Part shown: positions 5,849 to 10,159 of the stretch, one piece after another
How the letters are laid out: every line of letters begins with the position of its first letter
How positions within the stretch are numbered: position 1 is the stretch's first letter
NCBI GenBank assembly: GCA_946497265.1
Contig: CAMMKL010000054.1
Span: 1-10,159 of the forward strand
Length of the DNA: 10,159 nt
Direction of reading: 5' to 3'
Source: an uncultured Clostridia bacterium
Lineage (GTDB): Bacteria > Bacillota > Clostridia > Oscillospirales > Acutalibacteraceae
The notes under the pieces: model-generated
The model's input: only the letters and a program-made list of their open reading frames with translations
Database searches by the model: none
Told to the model about the DNA's origin: nothing
Program-made: the position numbers and the translations under genes

Positions 5849-8800
5849 TTATGGTTTGCGCAAAAACGGTACAATCAATACCGCAGCCGACCAAAATAAA
5901 ACATATAGTAGTATTTCCAGCGTTCCTATCTGAGTAAGCCCGCCGAAAATCGTAAGCAGGCCGACCAATAGGATACTGAACACTACGCTGGTCACCTGCA
6001 AAACCAAAGAAAGGGAACTGTTCCCTTTAAAGCGCACACAGGCGGCAATCACACGGTGCATCACCGGCGCTTTTCCACGGGTCGCTGCATAAGCCCGGGT
6101 GCGTTCCTCTTTCTCCGCCTTCAAGTCTTCAAAAAGGCGGCTTTCGGCATACGGCAAAACCTTTACCGAACGAAACGCCAGCTTATAGTGATTGGAAATC
6201 ATAGTTGCAGTTATATTGGAATCATAAGTGCTCACCAAAAGGGATACGCCGTTATCCTCCAGGCGTTGCAGTTCTTCCATCACTGCGGCGTCCGGGTGAT
6301 ACGTAACCACAAACATAGCCACCAAGTCGCCCCCCGACGCCAGATAAGTGGCCTGCCGCTGCCCTGTAAGGTATTTCTTTTCATAATCTAAGGAAGGGGG
6401 GGCAATCCCGTGTTCTTCCAGCAGCCGGCGATTTCCAAGCAATACGCGCACGCCTCCTACCCAGGCCACAATGCCCATTTCGTCCTCGTAGTCAAGCGCT
6501 TCCACCCGGGGCAGGATATCCCCCTTGCCCTGGATGATCTGGTCAAAAGTGGAGGCCAAAGGGCCGCCTACCATACACATAATGGCGGCAGCCTGCAGGA
6601 TGGATTCGTCTATCCGTTGGCCGCTAAAAGTTTTAATGCCGTGCAGCACGACGCTGCCCCGGGGATAAAGCTCGCTTGCGTCTATCTGCACCACATTTAC
6701 GTCGGCAAACTGTTGCACGCCGGGATATCCCACCAACATAGCACCTTGGCGGTTGAGCCGGCGGCATAACCGGCGAAGCGGGTGGTTGAGCGCCAGCTCG
6801 CAGCAAAACGGCACGCAGAGGCACGCGGTGATCGCCAGTGATGTGACCGCCTGCTGAATATCCTGTGTAGCGGCAAAACTCCCGATTCCCACCGCCAAAG
6901 AGAGCAGCACCCCAAAAGGCGCCAGTTTCGCCGCCAGCTTCTCGCTGGAGTCCGGCTCGTAAGATAGGCGAAGGAAATCCGTTAAAAAGCCCGATTTGCG
7001 AGAATAGGCAACCAAGGGCGCCTGGAGCCCCATCCCGGTACACATTTTCTCGGAACGTTTGGAATCGGTTACGATTTTTACCGCCTGCTTCCGATCCGGT
7101 GCGGACACAAATTTAAAATTCTGCTGTATGCGCCGCACCATAGTAAATTTACCGGCGGAATTTAGGAACAACCCCAACACCACCATAGGCGTATACAGGG
7201 AAAGCGAGCCCGTAATATAGGGTTGTGGGGAGAGGAAGGCAAAAATACCGTGTACGACCGCCGCCAGCATGGCAAACGCGATTGCGCTATCTGAATTTCC
7301 GCGCAGCTTTACCAAGGAAGCAAGGCCATTGCCGATGGGAACATAACAGCAGCCGGCGGCCAAAAGCAACAATAGAAGGTTGAAAATAGGGTACAGATAC
7401 ACGTGTTCGGCCAAAAAACTCGCCGGGTTGGGGGCTTCCAGCCGCTGCGTTACCGCGAGCGCTACGCCTAAGATTGTCAAGACGGCGGTAGCGGCGGTAC
7501 GCAGCAATAGCCGGCGCACATTGCCGACAATCTCCGCCCGGACGGAAAACGCGTCGCCCGGTTCGGTGTAATCATCAATGTATTCCACCTCGTCAGCCTT
7601 GGGCTCCTCAAGCGGCGGCCCCTCCGGTTCCACATCGCCAAACAGCCTAAAATGTTCCTTATGTGGTTTTGGATGAGAGTGGCTATTTTGATGGGCGCGT
7701 TTTCTTTTTCTCTTTGGGGAATTTTTTATAGGCTGCGGCGCCTGTCCCCCTTTCACTACATCAAACTTACGCGTCGGGTTACTGTGGCCTAAGCCGTTCT
7801 TCTCACGGCTTCCCTCTCTTTTTTCCTTAGCTGTTTTTCCAGTTTGATCGGCATTCTCGTCCGGCTGTTCCGGCGTTTGCGAAGCATCGGAATGGCCGGC
7901 AGCCTGTTTTTCCCTATAGCCTGCGGAGCTTCCCGGCACCGGCGCCCTATGCGCGGGTTTAGGCTTTTGAGGATGCTGTCCCAAACGGGTGGAAACCGTC
8001 TGAAAGATATCCCATTCCATGGTGTCCGCAGAGACGCCGCTTATATCTTCCGGAAACTCTGTTTCCTCATCAGACTGCCGGCCGCCCGCCTTCTTCTCGG
8101 TTTGCGGGCACGCTTCTGTTTCGGCGCTGTCCTCCGTTTTCTGTCCAAATGGGACAATGCGTTGCTGCATTAATTTTTTTGCGTTTTCGATTACTTCTTC
8201 CAAGGAGATATCGCCTGTAACATAGTCCTGTGATATCAACCGGTCGGCAGCTTCCAGGGATTGCGCGGTTTCCCGTTCTTCCTCAGTCAATTCCTTTTGT
8301 ACGGCGGCTTCCGGCTGTGCGGGGACATCTTCCGTGCGGGAGCCCTCCGCCTGTTCTTCGGAGGAGCCCGCTTCTTCCTCCGGCAGCTGTTGCAGCACCG
8401 TTTCGGAAAGTTCCTCCTTTTTTTCCGGCTGTGTCCGCCCTTCGAGCGATCCCTCCTGTCCTTCCGGTTCCAGGTGGGAGGTTTTCAAGACAGCGGCCTC
8501 CTCTTCCCGTTCGGACGGCTGTTCAAGCGGGGAGGATTCGGCCGGCATTTCCCCCTTTTTTTCTCCTTTTATTTCGCGGTCCAGCCTGCGGCCTTGCTGG
8601 ATCTCTTCAAAGATAGTCGAAAACTCGTTGGATAATTCCTCCGGTTCCCCTTCGTCCCCAGCACGCTCCTGAAAAAAGAAACTGTCCTCCTGCTTCTCTT
8701 CCTGCTTATTCGCGCTTCCCAGGCTGATCTCCCCATACTTTATCATCATTTCATCCGGCTCGTCGTCTTCGTCCTTTGCTTTGCCCTGAAAAAAGCTTCG

Positions 8801-9142
8801 GATGGAAGAAAAAAAGCCGCGCCGGTCTTCCTTATTCTCGCCCTGCTCGCTTTTTTCCTCTATAGGGCTGGGCAGAGCCTCTTCTTCCTTCTGCTGCAAA
8901 GAAGCATCTGCAACAGGATCTTCCTCTGCCGTTTTTGTCTCATCCGGTTGGTTCTCTTCTACGGTTCCTTGCTGTACCGCTTGCTCTTCGTTGGTACCTG
9001 TTTCCGAAAGCGGTTTTTCCTGCACAAACGCTTTCTGCCTCCGCAGCTCCCGTGCTTCCTCCAGGATCGCCTCCAAAGAAAGGGAGTCGTCTATGCTGGG
9101 TTCTATCGTCTGCGGCTGTTGCATAATCGGTTCTTTTTTCAT
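5849..9142 (-). CDS. Membrane protein: acidic disordered N-terminal half fused to a degenerate P-type (P1B-like) ATPase
   Basis: Unusual 1097-residue protein. Residues 1-540 are Glu/Gln/Pro-rich, with no predicted fold, a short basic amphipathic piece (RRGFFSSIRSFFQGK, 107-121) and a basic patch near 476-495. The rest follows P1B ATPase order: helices near 549-566, 581-603, 618-636 and 649-666; a shortened cytosolic loop (667-735); helices near 741-760 and 764-784 with C774-L775-C776 where CPC would be; a P/N-like domain (798-1000); and two final helices (1045-1068, 1074-1093). D821 (VVQIDASEL) aligns with the phosphorylated Asp of DKTGT, but the following KTGT is lost. N-domain GN is kept (VLLGNRRLLEEHGI, 900-913). 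TGDN reads TYDS, HP reads GP, and TGE and GDGxND are missing. Pump activity is therefore unlikely; a structural or sensing role is inference. ATG 9142 has AGGAG 9 bases upstream. It lies between rlmB (29-base gap) and rsmE (22-base gap). Confidence 0.85.
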   Translation of the reverse strand: MKKEPIMQQPQTIEPSIDDSLSLEAILEEARELRRQKAFVQEKPLSETGTNEEQAVQQGTVEENQPDETKTAEEDPVADASLQQKEEEALPSPIEEKSEQGENKEDRRGFFSSIRSFFQGKAKDEDDEPDEMMIKYGEISLGSANKQEEKQEDSFFFQERAGDEGEPEELSNEFSTIFEEIQQGRRLDREIKGEKKGEMPAESSPLEQPSEREEEAAVLKTSHLEPEGQEGSLEGRTQPEKKEELSETVLQQLPEEEAGSSEEQAEGSRTEDVPAQPEAAVQKELTEEERETAQSLEAADRLISQDYVTGDISLEEVIENAKKLMQQRIVPFGQKTEDSAETEACPQTEKKAGGRQSDEETEFPEDISGVSADTMEWDIFQTVSTRLGQHPQKPKPAHRAPVPGSSAGYREKQAAGHSDASQTPEQPDENADQTGKTAKEKREGSREKNGLGHSNPTRKFDVVKGGQAPQPIKNSPKRKRKRAHQNSHSHPKPHKEHFRLFGDVEPEGPPLEEPKADEVEYIDDYTEPGDAFSVRAEIVGNVRRLLLRTAATAVLTILGVALAVTQRLEAPNPASFLAEHVYLYPIFNLLLLLLAAGCCYVPIGNGLASLVKLRGNSDSAIAFAMLAAVVHGIFAFLSPQPYITGSLSLYTPMVVLGLFLNSAGKFTMVRRIQQNFKFVSAPDRKQAVKIVTDSKRSEKMCTGMGLQAPLVAYSRKSGFLTDFLRLSYEPDSSEKLAAKLAPFGVLLSLAVGIGSFAATQDIQQAVTSLAITACLCVPFCCELALNHPLRRLCRRLNRQGAMLVGYPGVQQFADVNVVQIDASELYPRGSVVLHGIKTFSGQRIDESILQAAAIMCMVGGPLASTFDQIIQGKGDILPRVEALDYEDEMGIVAWVGGVRVLLGNRRLLEEHGIAPPSLDYEKKYLTGQRQATYLASGGDLVAMFVVTYHPDAAVMEELQRLEDNGVSLLVSTYDSNITATMISNHYKLAFRSVKVLPYAESRLFEDLKAEKEERTRAYAATRGKAPVMHRVIAACVRFKGNSSLSLVLQVTSVVFSILLVGLLTIFGGLTQIGTLEILLYVLFWSAAVLIVPFLRKP

Positions 9143-9171
9143 GGTATTTCGCTCCTGCCGTGAATTTCCGT

Positions 9172-9939
9172 TTATTTGGCCCGGATTCCCAAACGCTGCC
9201 GGGCAATTTCATACATGATTACGCCCGCCGCCACCGAAGCGTTCAGCGAGCTGATCTTCCCCTGCATGGGCAAAGAAAGCATCACGTCGCACTTCTCTTT
9301 GACCAGACGGCTGATTCCGCTACCTTCGTTGCCCACCACCAGGGCAACCGGCCCTTTCAGGTCGCATTGGCACCAGGCTTCGCCGTCCATATCGGCGCCA
9401 TAAATCCAAAGGCCGCGTTTTTTCAGATCCTCCAGTGTCGCGGCAATGTTTGCCACACGCACCACCGGTACATACTCCACCGCACCCGCCGAAGCTTTGC
9501 CTACCGCATAGGTAAGCCCCGCTGCACGTCGGCGGGGGATAATAACGCCGTGCACTCCCGCGCATTCGGCAGTGCGCAGGAGCGCGCCCAGGTTTTGCGG
9601 GTCTTCCAATTCATCCGCAACGATTACAAAAGGGGGTTCCTCACGCTTATGCGCCAAATCAAATATATCCTCCATATTGGCATAGGCATGCGCCGCAGCC
9701 ACCGCAACAACTCCCTGATGCACCGCACCACCGCACATAAAATCCAATTTTCGGGCATCGGCCTCCTTAATGGCAATGCCTTTTTCCCTAGCCTTGGCCA
9801 AGATCGGAGCGACCGCCCCGGTGCGGTTGCCGCGAGCTACTATTATACTATCGATCGCCCTTCCGGAACGCAGCGCCTCCCAGACGGCGTTGCGCCCAAC
9901 AATGGTTTCTTCCCTCTTATGAGAATCTTTACGTTCCAT
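9172..9939 (-). CDS. rlmB: 23S rRNA (guanosine-2'-O-)-methyltransferase RlmB / TrmH family
   Basis: SPOUT-class methyltransferase; the RlmB type 2'-O-methylates G2251 in the peptidyl-transferase loop of 23S rRNA. The 255-residue product has the N-terminal RNA-substrate-binding domain (IVGRNAVWEALRSGRAID, about 13-30). The catalytic domain carries motif 1 ADELEDPQNLGALLRTAE (about 109-126), motif 2 VVGNEGSGIS and motif 3 LSLPMQGKISSLNASVAAGV. ATG 9939 is chosen because GGAG lies 7 bases upstream and conserved sequence begins soon after; the open frame reaches upstream to 10134, but that part crosses the inverted repeat and promoter. It is the first gene of the downstream run. The exact nucleotide modified (RlmB versus another TrmH-family target) is inferred from overall resemblance. 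Confidence 0.93.
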   Translation of the reverse strand: MERKDSHKREETIVGRNAVWEALRSGRAIDSIIVARGNRTGAVAPILAKAREKGIAIKEADARKLDFMCGGAVHQGVVAVAAAHAYANMEDIFDLAHKREEPPFVIVADELEDPQNLGALLRTAECAGVHGVIIPRRRAAGLTYAVGKASAGAVEYVPVVRVANIAATLEDLKKRGLWIYGADMDGEAWCQCDLKGPVALVVGNEGSGISRLVKEKCDVMLSLPMQGKISSLNASVAAGVIMYEIARQRLGIRAK

Positions 9940-9973
9940 TTTGTATCTCCATTCCCGCATTCCAAAAGTAAAA

Positions 9974-10009
9974 ATGCTATACTTACCCATATTTAGATAA
10001 GTATAGCAT
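9974..10009. repeat. Perfect 12-bp inverted repeat upstream of rlmB
   Basis: ATGCTATACTTA (9974-9985), 12-base spacer, TAAGTATAGCAT (9998-10009), with no mismatch. On the minus strand it is followed by TTTTACTTTT, so it could be an AT-rich terminator for the gene at the window edge. It also contains a -10-like sequence in each arm, so it could be an operator over the rlmB promoter. Confidence 0.8.
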
Positions 10010-10028
10010 ACCAAAATAGAAAAATGAA
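10000..10028 (-). promoter_or_regulatory. Possible extended -10 promoter for rlmB
   Basis: Minus strand TGCTATACT gives an extended -10 (TATACT at 10000-10005 with TG two bases before it). The best -35 at 17-base spacing is the weak TTCATT (10023-10028). The start would be near 9993, leaving a leader of about 54 bases before ATG 9939. The -10 lies inside one arm of the inverted repeat. Confidence 0.45.
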
Positions 10029-10064
10029 GTTTTAGCGGTAGATTTCCCAAAAGTTCCGCAAATT

Positions 10065-10159
10065 TCAAAGTAAAATAACCGCTCCCGCAATTGCGGCGCC
10101 CACTGCCGCCGCCGGCATCAGCCGTACTGCCCAATACAGCAGCCGCTTCGGTTTTTTCA
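10065..10159 (-). CDS. C-terminal part (or whole) of a very small membrane protein, cut by window edge
   Basis: An open frame enters from the right edge and stops at TGA 10065-10067, giving about 30 visible residues: KKPKRLLYWAVRLMP and then a hydrophobic stretch AAAVGAAIAGAVILL. This is a basic segment followed by one likely membrane helix. The two edge bases are TG, so the missing codon is NTG and could be a start codon, making a 31-residue peptide, or it could be internal to a longer gene. I do not recognise it. It is separated from rlmB by about 125 bases containing the inverted repeat. Confidence 0.4.
   Translation of the reverse strand, partial: KKPKRLLYWAVRLMPAAAVGAAIAGAVILL

Noticed and set aside
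5827..5874. Upstream extension of rsmE to ATG 5874
   Set aside because: It would overlap the end of the 1097-residue gene, adds residues foreign to the family, and the GAGGTGAA-TTG start gives MPRFF.
7380..9142. Large Glu/Pro-rich coding half considered as a possible frame artefact
   Set aside because: The frame is open for over 500 codons, has a good ribosome site, and runs without a break into the membrane half, so it is real coding sequence.
9160..9996. Plus-strand open frame of 278 codons
   Set aside because: Antisense across all of rlmB and ending inside the inverted repeat; no family resemblance.
9940..10134. Upstream extension of rlmB to 10134 (320 residues)
   Set aside because: It crosses the inverted repeat and likely promoter, and the ATG at 9939 has a proper GGAG site and the normal protein length.
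1..10159. CRISPR arrays, insertion sequences, tRNA or rRNA genes
   Set aside because: No regularly spaced repeats, transposase-like frames, cloverleaf pattern or rRNA-like sequence were seen on reading both strands.

Overview
The window looks like a chromosomal segment of a low-to-mid GC Firmicute, most probably a Clostridia/Oscillospirales-type gut anaerobe. The sequence support is: a DnaK without the roughly 24-residue insert of proteobacterial DnaK, a perfect CIRCE operator in front of hrcA-grpE-dnaK, strong Shine-Dalgarno sites, a flavodoxin/double-[4Fe-4S] protein of a type common in Clostridia, and TTG starts. The family-level placement is inference. Every gene I can support is on the minus strand, so transcription runs from high to low coordinates.

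Right part (about 10159 to 4361): the tail, or all, of a tiny membrane peptide lies at the edge. An intergenic region with a perfect 12-bp inverted repeat overlapping a likely promoter follows. Then comes a tightly packed run: rlmB (23S rRNA ribose methyltransferase), a 1097-residue membrane protein, rsmE (16S rRNA m3U1498 methyltransferase, TTG start) and an AAA/ABC-type ATPase whose start overlaps the rsmE stop by 4 bases. The 1097-residue protein is the most unusual item. Its C-terminal half has the order of parts of a P1B-type ATPase (paired membrane helices, a C-L-C in place of CPC, a P/N-like domain, two last helices), but DKTGT, TGE, HP, TGDN and GDGxND are altered or absent. Its N-terminal half is about 540 residues of acidic, apparently disordered sequence with a recurring amphipathic motif.

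Middle part (about 4307 to 2224): a flavodoxin-ferredoxin (EFR1-like) gene ends at a terminator. After it comes a small bicistronic unit with its own near-consensus promoter and its own terminator. This unit holds a 169-residue protein of unknown function and an AT-rich secreted-protein gene broken by at least three frameshifts.

Left part (2171 to 1): the class I heat-shock operon, with a sigma-A promoter, a CIRCE site, hrcA, grpE (TTG start) and the first 134 codons of dnaK. HrcA represses the operon at CIRCE, and GrpE is the nucleotide-exchange factor for DnaK. The last 20 or so DnaK codons at the window edge carry unusual changes at highly conserved positions, which look like sequence errors.
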